Assembly (NCBI GenBank): GCA_022376465.1
Contig: JACDTU010000024.1
Location: 1-64,000 of the forward strand
DNA length: 64,000 bases
Source of the DNA: Cubamyces lactineus
Lineage: Eukaryota > Basidiomycota > Agaricomycetes > Polyporales > Polyporaceae
Reading direction: 5' to 3'
Shown here: positions 20,283 to 33,467 of the stretch, one piece after another
Numbering within the stretch: position 1 is the stretch's first letter
How the letters are laid out: each line of letters begins with the position of its first letter
The notes under the pieces: model-generated
Databases searched by the model: none
Seen by the model: the letters and a program-made list of their open reading frames with translations, nothing else
What the model was told of the DNA's origin: nothing
Program-made: the position numbers and the translations under genes

Positions 20283-22089
20283 CTACTCACTTGGGTAGGG
20301 CAAACGGATGGTCGAACCTATCCTGGTCGCACCAGCACTAGACTCAGCGTGTGCATTGGGCCGGATGCGATAGTTCACCCAATGGGACTTGTCGCATCGC
20401 GCGATGAGCAAGTGGAGGTTCGTCAACGGCGGTGGGAGCGTCAGCGCCAATGCGTTCGCTGTTGGATCTAGCCACATCTGTGTGAAGGTTGCCAGGTCTA
20501 TTTCCTCGTACCCCGGCCCGTGATTCATCAATTGCGGTGAGGGGTTACGTGGAAAGTCGAGGTGAAGCCACAGATCGCGCAGCCGTGGTATGGAGATGAG
20601 CGCCTCAGTGAGAATTGCCTGGAAAAGGTTTATGAGAACCAGTCAGCAAGCAGACGTACGTATGTAGTACCTCACATACCGTCGATACGGTTGGGGCTCC
20701 GATCGGACGATAGCGACGAATCTTGAGGGTAGCAAGCCCTGGGGATGCGGTACCGAGATGGCGGAAGAGCTCGCGCTCGCAGTGATCGTTCACGTACTCT
20801 AGCTCTAGGTATTCGAGGTTCGGTAGCGTGCACTGCTGCAAGATTGACAACACCTCGGAGGAGGGCAACAAATGGGTCCTCCAAGCGTCGGCCCAACGTC
20901 GATCAGTATAGCTGGCATGTGGAAAGGAAGCAATGCTGAGGCTGCGTAGGGTGGGTGGAAGGCGTGAGTGAAGCTTATCGTCTAGGCAGGGGAAGGTGAT
21001 CAGGAGGGACTCTAGGACCGGGCATGGAAAATGAGCCTCGAGACCATCCGGCCACCATTGAAAGGGGGAGCCATTAGGTGGCATCGTGAACCGAAGCTCG
21101 AGGGTGCGCAAGTTCGGCATGCCTTCGAATAAGGTGATATCGCAACGCCCAGTGGGACGTTCGCCGCGCAGCTTTAGCGTATGCAAAACCGGCCATCGCA
21201 ACGAGGACAGAACAGAAGGCGGCACCGGGTCGGCGGGCAGGTCAAGCTCTTCCAGTGTGTGATGCAATTTCTCAAAGACGACACCAAGCGCGGCTACTTC
21301 CGAATCGTGTTTCCGCGGAGACTTGCGAGTATCTGGCAACACGTAACGGAAGACCTTCAGAGGGGCGGGATAATCGAGCCGGAGAACCTCGCCAGGTGAT
21401 AGAGTAGGTACGAACTGATGGAAGCCGAAGATAAAGCGCTGAAGGTGGGGTATCGAGAGGATTACCTTGACGGCGGACCAAGGCAGGCCGTGGCGTTCTA
21501 CGGTAGATATCTGCGTGATCTTGACCGTGCGCAAACGTGGCATGTTTCGCAGAGCATGGTCGAGGAGCGAAGGCTCATAGATACCGCATAGCAGTGGATC
21601 AGCCGCGTACAGGAGCCTCATCGTATAGTTCATGGGATGGCCAACATAGCGGCCGGCCTTCAAGTCGGGGCAGTGATCTCTCAAGGTAAGATGGCTGCAT
21701 GCGCATATGTCGATTCGAGCCGCGAAACGGTCAGAATACTACGAATTCATACTAGACCATCGATCTGTTCAAATGTATACTGACCTGATGAACGGCCAAA
21801 TGTTCTCCGGCAGAAACCTGTGTACCAACCCAACATAGGAGAACAGCTCGCACTGCCGGAAGAGAACTGGCTTGCAGAGTTCTCTGATTGCACGGCACGT
21901 TGCGGAGAGCCCACGGAGGTTCCCACCCGGCTGAAGTTCCTCAATGATCTGCAACAAGACATCGTTGTTGAGCTGCCGTAATGATCTGTGGTTGGTTGGG
22001 ATTGGGTGAGTACGGGACGCAGCATTGTTAGCACGACCATAAGATGTGTGTACATTAGTTTTCTGACCCGATTTCTGACGCTCTTCCAT
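20283..22089 (-). CDS. F-box protein with leucine-rich C-terminal part (copy 1)
   Basis: Likely substrate adaptor of an SCF ubiquitin ligase. ATG at 22089. The F-box lies near 21900-21980 (NDVLLQIIEEL, then LRGLSATCRAIRELC). An intron at about 21690-21783 is followed by a long exon of irregular leucine-rich segments (LRTLELRF, LESLLITFPCLDD, LRSLSIASFPH). A second intron lies at about 20622-20688, and the last exon stops at TAG 20283-20285. Such lineage-expanded F-box proteins are very common in Agaricomycetes. The target is unknown. A similar gene lies at 43864-45739 with shared motifs (MPRLRT, LPSTMRSL or LPPTLRSL), so the two are paralogues. An additional 5' exon cannot be excluded. Confidence 0.8.
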
Positions 22090-22352
22090 CTGTATCCTCG
22101 TCCATCGCAGCTTATGGATTGTGTCGAGCAGTGTCGACTGGTGTGGTACCAAGTGAACTAGCTGATTGCAACGTCGAGAGTCGATACCAAGTGTTTGATT
22201 GACCTGGCAGTGCTTGACTCGGATGCCGTCAACACTGCTAGCTAGATAAGATAAGATCTGAAAGCGCTTCTCCGTGATCCTCACTCTCCTCCTTTCATCT
22301 CAGTTCCTGCCTTTCATCCATCTTAGAAATACCCCCAGAGCACGGGGAAATT

Positions 22353-25082
22353 ATGGCAAGCTCGACGCTACCACCTGGCACGGCGCCTATCAAACCAGAG
22401 TGAGTCGCGATTACGTCGCACACGGCATGTTCTCCAACTAACTAACCCGGCGTGATACTTAGATTCCTGGTTTCCGTACAGCCTCGCGATGTGCCCGACG
22501 ACGATGCCGCCGAGGGGAGCACGAGCCATGTAAACGGCCGCCCTGATGCCGCACCTAGCACAGAGGGTGCGGAAGAAGGCACAAAAAGGCTCTCTGGCGC
22601 CCAGAGGAAGAAGCTGGCGAAGGAAGAGCGCAAGAAACACCGCGGCGCGAACAAGGGGAGACGCTTTCAAAAGGTGCGCGATGAGGTCGAGCTGTGTTTC
22701 AGACTGGCAGGCGGGAAGGACTGCGAGTTCGGCAGCGAGTGAGTATTCTGCTATGTTCCTGCTGCGAAGTGGTACGATTGAAGGTCGTACGAAGGTGCCG
22801 CTACACCCACGACGTGTCCGCGTATCTTGCCGCCAAGCCAAGAGACATCCACTTCCCTTCCTCTGATGACCTCTCGAAAGAACCCCCATTTGTACGCCTT
22901 CCCGACGTCGAAATGTCGGAAGAAGGGAATGAGGTTACAAATTCCCTCGATCTGACCACTACCTGCCCCGTGTTCCAACGGACTGGTGAATGCAAGCACG
23001 GGTTAAAGTGCCGCTTTCTTGGGAGCCATGTGAAGCGGAAAGAAAACAGAGAGCTAGAGCTTGTCGTTGATGAAGACAAGAAGGCGCGCGTGGCTGCCGC
23101 AGAGACAGAAGTAAACTTCATAGACGCAGACACCCTCCGGAAGATACGGACGAAGAAGGTACACCCTATGCAAAAATCTTCCGTCCTTCTTCTGACCTTT
23201 CTAGTTTCGCAGTATCCCCATCCCATCGCCGACGCATATCTGAAGGAGATACAGAATGCTGCTGCCGACGAGAAAAAGGCTGAGAGCACTCCCGAAGCGG
23301 CTACTGAAGCAGTAACCGTCAATGTATCAGAGGTTGAGGCACAGCCGAGCGACGCACCAGCTGCAGTGGCTGTAAACCCTGAGGAAGATCATTCGCAAGA
23401 CGACACGCCTGATGTCCCTTTACGAGCCGTCGAGAAAAAACGGCTGCATTGGTCAGGGAAAACTTGTACGTTTGACTAATACCCCATCATCTTGCGTGGC
23501 TTGCTCATATGTTCTCGGACAGACCTGGCTCCATTGACGACAGTTGGGAACTTGGTACATTTACCGCAGGTCGCGCTCGTCTGAGCCACTACTGACGATG
23601 TATCATGTACAGCCGTTCCGACGATTGTGCGTTGACTACGGCGCCGACATCACTTGCGGAGAAAGTTAGTAGCTTGCATGACCAAGTCACACTTGCATAT
23701 ATGCTGACACTTACCGTGCACAGTGGGCCTTGCGATGTCTTTCCTCCAAGGGTCAAAAGAAGAGTGGTCGCTCGTGCGGAGGCACCCTTCCGAGTCCATC
23801 TTCGGTATGCAGATCGCTGGGAGCAAGCCTCAATTGCTCGTCCCCGCTGCCGAAATCATCGGGCGCGAATGCGCGGGCAACCTCGACTTCGTCGACGTCA
23901 ACTGCGGATGCCCTATCGACTTGGTGTACAAGACGGGCAGCGGTTCTGCACGTGCGTCATTCTACTCAATGTCAGCCAGCGAAGCATCGCAGAGCTGAGC
24001 CGAAGGCTATATGCAGTGCTTGACGCGGCGGGTAGATTGGGCAAGATCATCGTGGGCATGAACAAGGCACTCGGCGACATCCCCGTCACCGTCAAACTCC
24101 GGACTGGTGTCAAGGACGGGAAGAACACTGCGCATAAGCTTATGCCTCGTCTCGGGCCCGAATGGGGTGCCTCTGCGATCACGGTACGTCTCGGGCCCGC
24201 TACGCTGTGGGGAAACCAGTGACGCGATCCCGTATGCAGCTCCATGGACGCACCAGGCAGCAGCGCTACACCAAGCTCGCAGACTGGGACTACATCAAGC
24301 AGTGCGTTGAGGCCGTCCGGGCGCGCGAAGCCGACGAAAATCGTAAGCAGAACCTGTATCTTCGGTATCGTAAGAGGTCAAGCTAATATGCGGGTAGTGC
24401 CACCTGTCCCCATCTTCGGTGGTGGGGATTGCTTCTCCGCCGAGGACTACTGGCATAAAATGGAGAACTATGGTGTTGACGGCGTGATGATCGGCCGCGG
24501 CGCACTCATCAAGCCGTGGATCTTCACGGAGATTAAGGAGAGGCGAGAGTGGGACATCAGCTCGCGCGAGCGGCTTGGGCTCATCCGTAAGGTACGTACT
24601 GAGTCCTCTGCGCGAGGCCATACAGAGTGGTACTCATACATCCTCTACGAAGTACGCTGAGTACGGTCTGAAGTAAGTGCCGTATTCTATGGGCATGTTG
24701 GAGTATGCACTCACCCCTCCATCCTCAGCCACTTCGGATCAGATACTGCAGGCGTGAACACGACGCGCCGATACCTCTGCGAGGCCCTCTCATTCCAGTA
24801 CCGCTACATCCCCATCGGCCTGCTGGAACAATGGCCCCCACGAATCAACGACCGCGCTCCAGCCTTCCGCGGCCGTGACGAGCTAGGTGACAGCCGAGAG
24901 CCCAGTAATGCCATGTTATTTGCAGATCTAACCCAATGCCTGCAGAAACGCTCCTGGCCAGTCCTGACAGCCGCGACTGGGTCAAGATCTCCGAGATGTT
25001 CCTCGGGCCTGCGCCCGAGTCGTGGACGTTCACGCCGAAGCACAAGAGTAACGCTTACGGCAGCGAAGAGGGCCAAGGCTGA
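22353..25082 (+). CDS. DUS3: tRNA-dihydrouridine(47) synthase [NAD(P)+]
   Basis: Flavoenzyme that reduces uridine 47 of tRNA variable loops. ATG at 22353 follows a short leader. N-terminal part: basic segment ([15 protein letters not shown]) and two CCCH zinc fingers (C...CEFGSECRYTH split by an intron near 22740-22800, and [22 protein letters not shown] near 22965), which are diagnostic of DUS3. Then the FMN-binding TIM barrel: [16 protein letters not shown], the VNCGCP motif with its catalytic Cys at 23909-23911, [16 protein letters not shown], and [15 protein letters not shown] near 24480. It ends at TGA 25080-25082. About ten short introns interrupt the gene. All catalytic motifs seem present, so the gene is probably functional. 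Confidence 0.93.
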
Positions 25083-26049
25083 GCTTGAGTGACGCCTGTG
25101 CATGCAGCCTCAGATGTGTGGGAAGAGCCGATAGCTGACGTCACCAAGAAACCATGTACTTTCATTGATTTATGTTCTACTAGAATGCTAGAAGTTCGAC
25201 GATACACGATGCATCCGAATATGGGTGCGTAGCCCTCTATCAAGGGCAGTCGGCGGTCGCTGTGGTGGATAGATACTATAGGTCTCTTCTATGTTCATCG
25301 TATAGTTATGCTCGAGCTCGTGCGTATGATCTTCCTGTATAGCATGGCCGAACCTTCGTCAGGTCTCTGCCTGACAATTGTCTTGCACAAGTCAACGGTC
25401 GGAGAGTTGTCGTGCCAATTGTAACTGGCATGTAAGGCGTAGTAGCGGTGCACCTGAAGAGAGATAATTTCGAAGCATAGGTCCAAACAATGTTTAAATG
25501 TCTCTCGACTTACCATGTGCACTCAGCACTGTATTGCTCGAGCTCTGAGCCGCGACGGTGGCTACCCTTGGGCTACGCGAAGCTCCCCGCCAGCGAAAGC
25601 CTGGGTTACTATGCTTCATGCTCGTCATCACTCGAGAACGTCAATACCCAGTGGGCATACATAGTACCCAGTACTAGGCAGCGCCAAGTTCCAACAGCCT
25701 CACATGACTCTTTCGTCAGTCATCTGAGTACGCAAAAAGCGCTTCAGCCCCCTCTTCAATATCGATGAGAGGTCATCCGCTCGTCTATAAAAGTGTTCAA
25801 ATCGTGCAAGGTTTTATAATTACATCGGGAGGGGGACCAAGGTGAGTTAACTATATAGAGTCTTCGAAGCGGGCAATAAACGGGGCAACGTAGGGTATAT
25901 CTACACGAAATAAATCAACCAAGCGACCGGAAGACGAGCCGCCACCACGCCAAATGATCCACCACGCCCACGAGCGACCGCAGGCGCGTCTATACCGAGT
26001 GCAGGAGAACCGAAATGCGCGGTTGAGCTGCAGAAGAGTGCTTCGAGAT
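25083..26049. other. Intergenic region between convergent DUS3 and LCB2
   Basis: Both neighbouring genes end here. Only short frames without features. It presumably holds the two 3' UTRs. Nothing else is seen. Confidence 0.5.
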
Positions 26050-28197
26050 TCACGGCATCTCGGGCAAGCGGACGATCTCGACGGCGCGCTTGATGATCTC
26101 CTCGACGGGCCACCGCTCACCAGCCGCCTGCTTCAGGTCGAGCAGGTCGCCGATCTCGTCGCACGCCCGGAGCACCTCGTCGATGTCCTCCTTCGTGTGC
26201 GCCGAGCTCAGGCAGAACCGCACACGGGAGGTGACGAGCGGGGTGGCAGGGTAAGCGACGACGACGACGACGATGGGCGTCGCGCGGGTGCGCATCATGC
26301 GGCTGAAGACGGCCATCTTGCCAGGGTTGAAGAGCAGGAGGGGCACAACCGGAGAGTCGTCGTTGCCATACGTGATGAAACCGAGCTTGCGCAGGCCGCG
26401 ATTGAGATAACGGGTGTTGAAAGCAAGGCGCCGAAGACGAAGACGACCGTCCGAACCGTCGATCATGGAAGGCGACAGGGGCATCCATGGAGGGAGCGCT
26501 GACGCAGGAGCGGTACCGGGGATAACTTCCGACTCAGGGATGACGGGGGTGCTATCGCTCGAGCGAAGGAGCGCCAGAGAGGGTGAAGACGGCTTCTCTG
26601 CGGGAAGTGTGATACCCATGATACTAGCCATACTCGCAATGACCTGCGTAAGGACAGGTGGCGTCATAGACTCGGCGTAGATACCGGAGTGGCCCTTGAT
26701 GCGGAGGCGGTCGATGATCGTCTTGCTACCGGCAATGTACCCACCGGCAGCGCCGAACGACTTGGTGAATGTACCCATGAGAATGTCCACTGAACGAGGG
26801 TCGATACCGAAGTAATCCGTGACACCGCGGCCCCGAGGACCAAGCGCGCCGACGGAGTGAGCCTCGTCGACGAATACATAGAACTAGATTCCGCGCATGA
26901 GTACGTATCTATACACACGCAACGTATGTTTCGTACCTTGTACTTCTTCTTGAGCTCCATGATAACCGGCAGGTTAGCGAGCGTGCCCTCCATCGAGTAG
27001 AGACCCTCAACAATGAGCAGAATCTTCTTCCACGGCCTGTGCGTCTTGGGCTGCCCCTGACTGATGACTTCGCGCAGAAGCTCCTCGAGCGCCTTCATGT
27101 CGTTGTGCTTGAACATGCGAACGTTGGCCCCGCTGAGCCGGACGCCGAACCGGATGGAAGCATGGTTCAGTTCATCGGAGATGACGAGGCAGCCCTTCCC
27201 TACGAGCGCGGGGATAATGGTGGAGTTGGTAGCGAATCCCATAGAGCTGATCAGCGCGTCCTCCGTCCCGAGGAAACGGGCCACGAGCGCCTCGGCCTGC
27301 ACATGAAGATCCAAAGTACCGCCCTGAAGACGCGTCCCGCCAGCCGCTACACCATAGCGTTCAATCGACTTTTCGACAGCGTCAGCGCAGGGGCCGCTGC
27401 CCTGAGCAAAGCCGAGGTAGTTGTACGAGGAGATGTTGAGCGCGCGCGTCCGAGTGCCGGTGGGAATCATGGTCTTGTTGTAGTCCGGGGAGTACCGGTC
27501 GAGGAGGAGGATGGTGCGTCCAGGAACGCCAGTAACGGGATGCGAGAAACAGTCATCAATCCTCAGCTTGAGACGACGCGTGTAGAACGAGTCGAAGTCC
27601 GAGTTCAACGCGGCATACCCCTGTCGCACGAAACGCTCGACACGTAGCACGAGGAACGACAGCAAAAGGAGTACTCACGTTCCAAGGCAACAAATGCCTG
27701 TAGTTGGCAGCCCGGAAACGCTTCCCTACGAAATCCCGAAGATGGCCGAGACAGATGACTAGGATGTAGCTAATGTAGGTCGTGAGGAGGATGTAGTATG
27801 GGGGGTCCTGCTCGGGAGTGCTCTTGTAGGGCGTACCCGCGCGGTGCTGAGACGTGTAACGGTATTCTTCGTTGGCACAGTGTCCAAACTCGGCATGAAC
27901 AGTCGTGAAGACCTGCGACGAGGTCGGGGGAACACGGGGAAACGACAGGCCATCCGTGAAGTCGACGTTGCTCTCGTCCAGAACAGTGTCCTCGGAGCTG
28001 GAGGTGACAGAGGACGACATGGAGAGAGCAGGGGTCGACGCAGGGGTCGCTCCATGCTTGCGCGCGCGTGCGTCCGCCTCCGAGACCGCAGAGAGGTACG
28101 AGGCCGCGGTGGACATCGCCGAGGACGACTTCTTCTTGAATATAGACGGACTCGGTGACGCCGGGTTCATAGCGATGGGCGACGGCCTGGAGGGCAT
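26050..28197 (-). CDS. LCB2: Serine palmitoyltransferase subunit 2
   Basis: PLP-dependent subunit of the endoplasmic-reticulum enzyme that condenses serine with palmitoyl-CoA, the first step of sphingolipid synthesis. ATG chosen at 28197 (the frame is open further upstream, but this start precedes the conserved part). Ser-rich N-terminus, a membrane segment (YYILLTTYISYILVICLGHL near 27770), intron near 27590-27690, then the alpha-oxoamine synthase fold: SSYNYLGFAQ, GTRLQGGTLDLH, DELNHASIRFG, an intron near 26885-26940, VDEAHSVGALGP, and the PLP-lysine motif GTFTKSFGAAGGY near 26750. A Ser/Pro-rich insertion of about 50 residues (near 26440-26600) interrupts the C-terminal domain, and there is a run of five Val near 26265. 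Stop TGA at 26050-26052. Confidence 0.95.
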
Positions 28198-29069
28198 TTC
28201 TGACGAGCTCGACGACGATGCCGACGGTCGGAAGGAGGGTGCACGTCGACGGGGAAGAAGGAGGGCCAGTACGGAATTGGAATTAATCCGCTGGTTTTGT
28301 CGAGGCGGAGATGCCAGAAGCGCTTGACGCGGTAAGTTTGGATTCGTATTCCGACCTTGGTTTCCTTTCGGGGATACAAACAGCGCTATCCCATTTTGTA
28401 CGCGAATATACACAAGTTACTTAACGCCGTCGGTGCTTTAGACGGTAAGCGGAGATAAGCAGGCGTCAGCGTCATAGCGAGAGGCCGAGAGCAACGGCTT
28501 GGAGCCGCTTTTTCCCTCCAACGTCCTATTCCGCCCGCGACCCAGGTCATGGATCAGTCACCCGATATACCAACACCACCGGAGATCTAGAGGAACAGCT
28601 GAGGAGGGTTTTGCAGCTCTTTGCCAAAATAATATTTGGGTATGGAAACGGGTGGCTGAAAACTCGCCAACGAATGCACAGCCAATCGCGCTCTTCATCA
28701 TGCCTACACTGAGGACATGGCGGAAGTTGTGGTGAGGAGTTCCGTGGACAAGGCGAGGCAGACAGTCCTGAATGATAGCAAGTAGCACCCCAGGCAGACC
28801 TGCTCGTTTACTGCACCCAAAGCACATCTCCCAAGCTCTAAGTCCTATTATTGCTTCTTGGTATCGAGGAGAAATACAGTACGGCCACGGACGTCCAAAG
28901 TCTCGGGCGTGACAGCGACACAGCGTCCATCTCAAATCACAACACAAATTTCATATCAGAAACGCACGAAAACCCAGGGCGGTAGGGTAGGGAAGGGGGT
29001 AGACGAGGGTGCAGGGCGTGGCGGGTGGGGTGATAGCCATCATGGCGTCTTCTGTCGTCTGCAAGATAT
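28198..29069. other. Intergenic region upstream of LCB2 and downstream of UGDH
   Basis: Contains the LCB2 promoter and leader and the UGDH 3' end. Frames here are short or continue the LCB2 frame upstream. No separate gene is supported. Confidence 0.5.
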
Positions 29070-31027
29070 CTAAAGGCGGTCGCCGCGACCGATGACCTTG
29101 ACCTGTAGATCGCGCATGAGTATGACACACTTCGAGCAGACAACTACGAGTGTACCCACCGTGAAGCCGATCTTGCGAAGCTTCTCAGCATCGAGGATGA
29201 GACGGCCGTCAAAGACGAACGCAGGCTTCGTCATCTGCGAGTACACCGTTTCCCAGTCGATCTCCTTGAACTCCTTCCACTCCGTCGCAATCACGACCGC
29301 CTCCTTCTGCTTGCACGCCTCCAGCGCAGAGTGCACGATGTTCACCTGCTTTTTGATCGCGTCGAGCGTCATCGCCGGGCACGCCTCCGCGAGGTCGAGC
29401 CAGATCTGCGACTCCTCCACCTTCGGGTCGTAAATCGTCACGTACGCGCGCTCGGAGAGGAAGTCGCGGATGAGCGAGATCGCAGCAGACTCGCGGGTGT
29501 CGCCCGTGTCCGCCTTGAACGCAAAGCCAAGCACTGCAATATGCTGTACAGGTTGCATCATCAGCACCGGAACAACTGAGCGACAGACCAAACACAAACC
29601 TTGCCCGTGATGGTGTTAAACAGGGTGTCAACGACCGTCTTCGAGAACCGGCTCTTCTGGTACTCGTTCATCTCGACCACCTGGCGCCAGTACGCCGCAA
29701 CCTGGGGAAGGTGCAGGCTCTCGCTGAGGTAGACGAGGTTGAGGATATCCTTCTGGAAGCAAGAGCCACCGAAGCCGACGGAGGCACGCAGGAACTTGGG
29801 GCCGATGCGCGAGTCGTAGCCGATGGCGTGTGACACCTCCTCGATGTTCGCACCCGTCGCCTCGCAGATGGCAGAGAGCGCGTTGACGGATGAGATACGC
29901 TGCGCGAGCATCGCATTGGCAGCGAGCTTCGACAGCTCCGACGACCACAGCCCGACAGTCAGGATACGATCGCGCCTGTATGGCAGATTGATTAGTCAAG
30001 CGTTCACCAACCGCAGCGCGCTCACTCCGCCATCTGTGCCGGACTGCTGGTTGACTATGCCATCCGTCGTAGACATCAGCGAAGTCGCTGTATGCATCAC
30101 AAAATGCCGAAGACGATGATCCTGGCACACACCCTTGGCCACGACAGGTGGACGAAGACGCGCGGCTGCGGGAAAATAAAAAGGTAGACACGTACGGGAC
30201 CCAGTTCGCATACACCTCCGCCAAGGACTCGCAAGCATTCTTGCCCTCAGTCGTCTGGAGCGAGCCGATGAGGACACGGTCGGGACGGAGGAGGTCGGCA
30301 ATGGCAGTCCCCTCAGCCAAGAACTCGGGGTTCGAAAGGATGTCGAAGCGGGTGCCGGGCTTGGAGTTCGCCTCCAAGATGGTGCGCATCGACTCGGCCG
30401 TGCGGCATGGCACAGTGGACTTCTCGACGACGATCTTGGAGGAGGTCGCGACGGCAGCAATGCGGCGCGTCGCAGACTCGACGTAGCTGCGTTCGCACGC
30501 GTTAGTGAGCCCGAGCGCGACGCGTCACAAAGAGGGGAGGGGAGCCAAAAGCGGACGTACGTGAGATCTGCGGAAAAGCCAGCACCGACACCGGACTTCT
30601 TGGTGGGAGTGTTGACGGAGACGAAGATGAGGTCCGCTTCCTGGATGCCCTTGTCGACGTCTGTGGAGAAGAACAGGTTGCGGCCTCTCGCTTGCCTTAC
30701 GACCTCCTCCAGTCCGGGCTCGTAAATCGGCAGCTTGAACTCGGGGCTGTTCCACGCATCGATACGCGCCTGGTTGAGGTCGACGATGGTGACGCGAATG
30801 TGGGGGCACTTGAGCGCGATGACAGCGCAGGTAGGACCACCTAGCACGTCGCTGCATCAGCGCCGCAGACACGAGGGGAAAACGATGATTGGCTTTGGAT
30901 AAGCACTCACCGACGTATCCGGCGCCGACTGCATCCAGAACGGAGCGCAGGTAAGTTCCACATCGCATATACTGTGCACTGAGTGCCACGTACTGCAGCA
31001 AATCTTGGTGACCTTAACTGGGGCCAT
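29070..31027 (-). CDS. UDP-glucose 6-dehydrogenase
   Basis: Cytosolic NAD-dependent enzyme oxidising UDP-glucose to UDP-glucuronate, feeding UDP-xylose and glucuronic-acid polymer synthesis. ATG at 31027. A first small exon ([11 protein letters not shown]) is followed by an intron, then the Rossmann motif GAGYVGGPT split over a second intron. Further signatures: [32 protein letters not shown] near 30410, [28 protein letters not shown], the catalytic-Cys motif FGGSCFQKD near 29750, and the C-terminal domain [15 protein letters not shown]. It ends at the stop at 29070-29072. Six or so introns, all with plausible GT-AG borders. No missing active-site residue seen. Confidence 0.95.
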
Positions 31028-33467
31028 GGTAGACGGACTAGAGATGAGGGTGATAAGGAGGATACGCCGACTGCGGGCTTATAAGATGGCGATGGTGGTG
31101 GTACGCGGCCAAGTTCCACGCGGCGCCGAGGTCGACCTTGCCCCAGCCGGGGTCCGCGTTTCGGGGCACTTCATGTTCGCCAAAATTCTCATTCATCATC
31201 TCGACGATAAGTACGTTAAGCAATTCATGATTCATCGATGCATCAAGAAGTCCTTTTGGGATCACTACGGGCGGTTCGTCGCAGATGCGAACTGCCATTT
31301 GCTATGCTACGGCCCAAGTATGTAATTTTGTCGCGTGTTTGGACTGCGAACACGAAACGCAACCTCCGTACTTTCTGCAATGAAAATGGAGACAGGGGAC
31401 ACAAAACGAGATTGTAACAGGAACCGTCCTGCGCGATAATTGTCGACGCCAAGAACGGACCGCCACCGATGGCGCTACGATCCCGCGGTGATCCTCACGA
31501 CACGGAGGCCAGTGGCCGTCTCGGTTCGGTCTCCGTCCGGCGGTACCGCAACCAACGAGCAGAGAAGGTGATCACCGTAGCTGCTTGCGTCGACATGTTA
31601 GAGGTAGGCAACGTCCAGGAAAGTCGACACCGGACGAGACCAGTCGGAGCGGAGATGCAAGACCGACGGGAAACCTGCGGCTGGCCAGACATCTAGGGGC
31701 AATACCTGGTCTTACCTGGTCCTTACGATGTTTTGAACCCCTCAGGCTTATCGCACGTATTCTCAAATCATCAGCCATTGTACATGGATGCTCCAGGTAG
31801 CAATCTGATGATATGCGGGAATTGGCGGGAGTCTCAACGACACATAGCGAAGCAAGACCGCTGCATAGCCGTCGAATGACCGCATCCACAAGCCTATTGC
31901 CATACGCACGTTTCAATGCGCGGTGCCAGTCTGCCAGACAAAGACCTGGCTTGGATTACATACGGTAATCCATGCATATTTTGCAGTTGGACAAATCATG
32001 AGCGGGCTGACTTCATCTCGAGCCTGCCGTCGTATGACGAAACCTTCGGATGTAGTCAGAGAGAGTATTCACGTACGGAACATTATGCTGACTGGGAAGA
32101 CTTTACGTAGCGCATACCCAGCGATTTGTAGACAGGACAGACATCCATGCTCAGGGTCGTCCATGAACATGCAATGAGGTTTACAATCGACGTCAGCTGC
32201 TGGGACCGGCGTTCAGAAGTTGCGTCGCTTGGCGACACGTTGGCAGCGTCAGGTCAGACGAAATTCAATCCGAGTACCCCAAGTAGAACATGTTCTGACA
32301 CCGACTAACGAATGCAGGCTCCTCGTTGCAGGTCTTCTCCCATGAGTAGAAATAGGGCGAGCCGGTCGTATACGTGTAGTCGGCACTCGTGCTCTGTCGT
32401 GGCGGGAGTAGGCTCTACACACGGTGCAATTCCACAGCCCCGTTTGTAGACAATCCCGCCGCTGTGTCTGCGTAAGTGCGTACGGATTACGTCGTGTTTC
32501 TGTAGACTAGAGTGTGCATGTGGTGAGGTGTAGATGACGATGAGACGAAGGTCGGCGTTGATGTCAAGTAATACAGCAGAAGCGTGGGTATCTCCGACTG
32601 TAGCGGGATATCAATGCGCTATTACAGGTCATTACTCTGCATCAGCTTTGATATCAAGCTGAGTGATCGTAGTAATTCTTCTTACCTTGTGAGACTAAGC
32701 CAAGTAAGAAGTACTCACTAAGCCTATCACTTACAAAGTTACATCAGAACTACCACCACTGTACCGGAGACATGTACGTTCGCCGGTTCATCGCACAATT
32801 CAAACCTCTCGCGACCCCAGACACACAGGTAGAAGCCTGCAGTGACAACGGCGCGCCACCATCACCAGTAGGTTGTTTCAATACTATAGCTCACTACGAA
32901 TTGAGATTGATAGTCTCGCCCCATCCAGAGCCCACGACGTCGGCGCCGACACTATCAGCGACGAGCGCAGAAAATACCCTAAGTCCCATGATGAGTCGTG
33001 AGCAGCCGTCTCTAGGCGATCCGAAGGTCATCCATCTATGGTGCTGCTAGTCTAAAAGCTGCATGGCCAAGACGTTCCCCGTGGCAACCTAGAAGAACCG
33101 CCTGCCGCTCAGCCGGGCCACGCTGGGAAATATCTCGCCGTATGGTCGCGGGGGTGTCCTCCGCGTTGCATCCGGGAGTTCCCCGTGCCCTGCGACTCGC
33201 GAGTGGCATACATTGATACATCGATTCTGCGAAAGCCACGCGCATATGATCCCCCAGCCTTCGGGTGCGCTCATTTGCTGGGATCTCTCAAGCGGGGAGA
33301 CTTCGATACATCGGGAGTAGTCGCCCATGGGAACTGCGCAGTGGCTAGTGCTTCGCGCGGAGTGGTCGCTCTCTGGACTTGAGTGCTGCATGTGGGGTGA
33401 TCCGTTGGCGAGGGCTCCCTCTTAAAGGTATGAGAGCTGGCGACGACGAGCCGCCCCCTTTCACGCC
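31028..33467. other. Gene-poor 2.4-kb region
   Basis: Many short frames on both strands, none with a recognisable domain, a good start context or a consistent intron pattern. It includes the UGDH promoter side (right of 31027) and the promoter of the DUF6533 gene. I see no repeat with clear ends here. Confidence 0.5.

Noticed and set aside
21700..21770. tRNA-like sequence on the minus strand (TGGTCTAGTATG and CTCGAATCG)
   Set aside because: It falls within the intron of the F-box gene. The D, anticodon and acceptor stems do not pair, and the B box is poor.
26180..26500. Repetitive GAC/GACG-rich frames opposite the LCB2 gene
   Set aside because: They are antisense shadows of the conserved LCB2 coding exon with GC-rich third positions.
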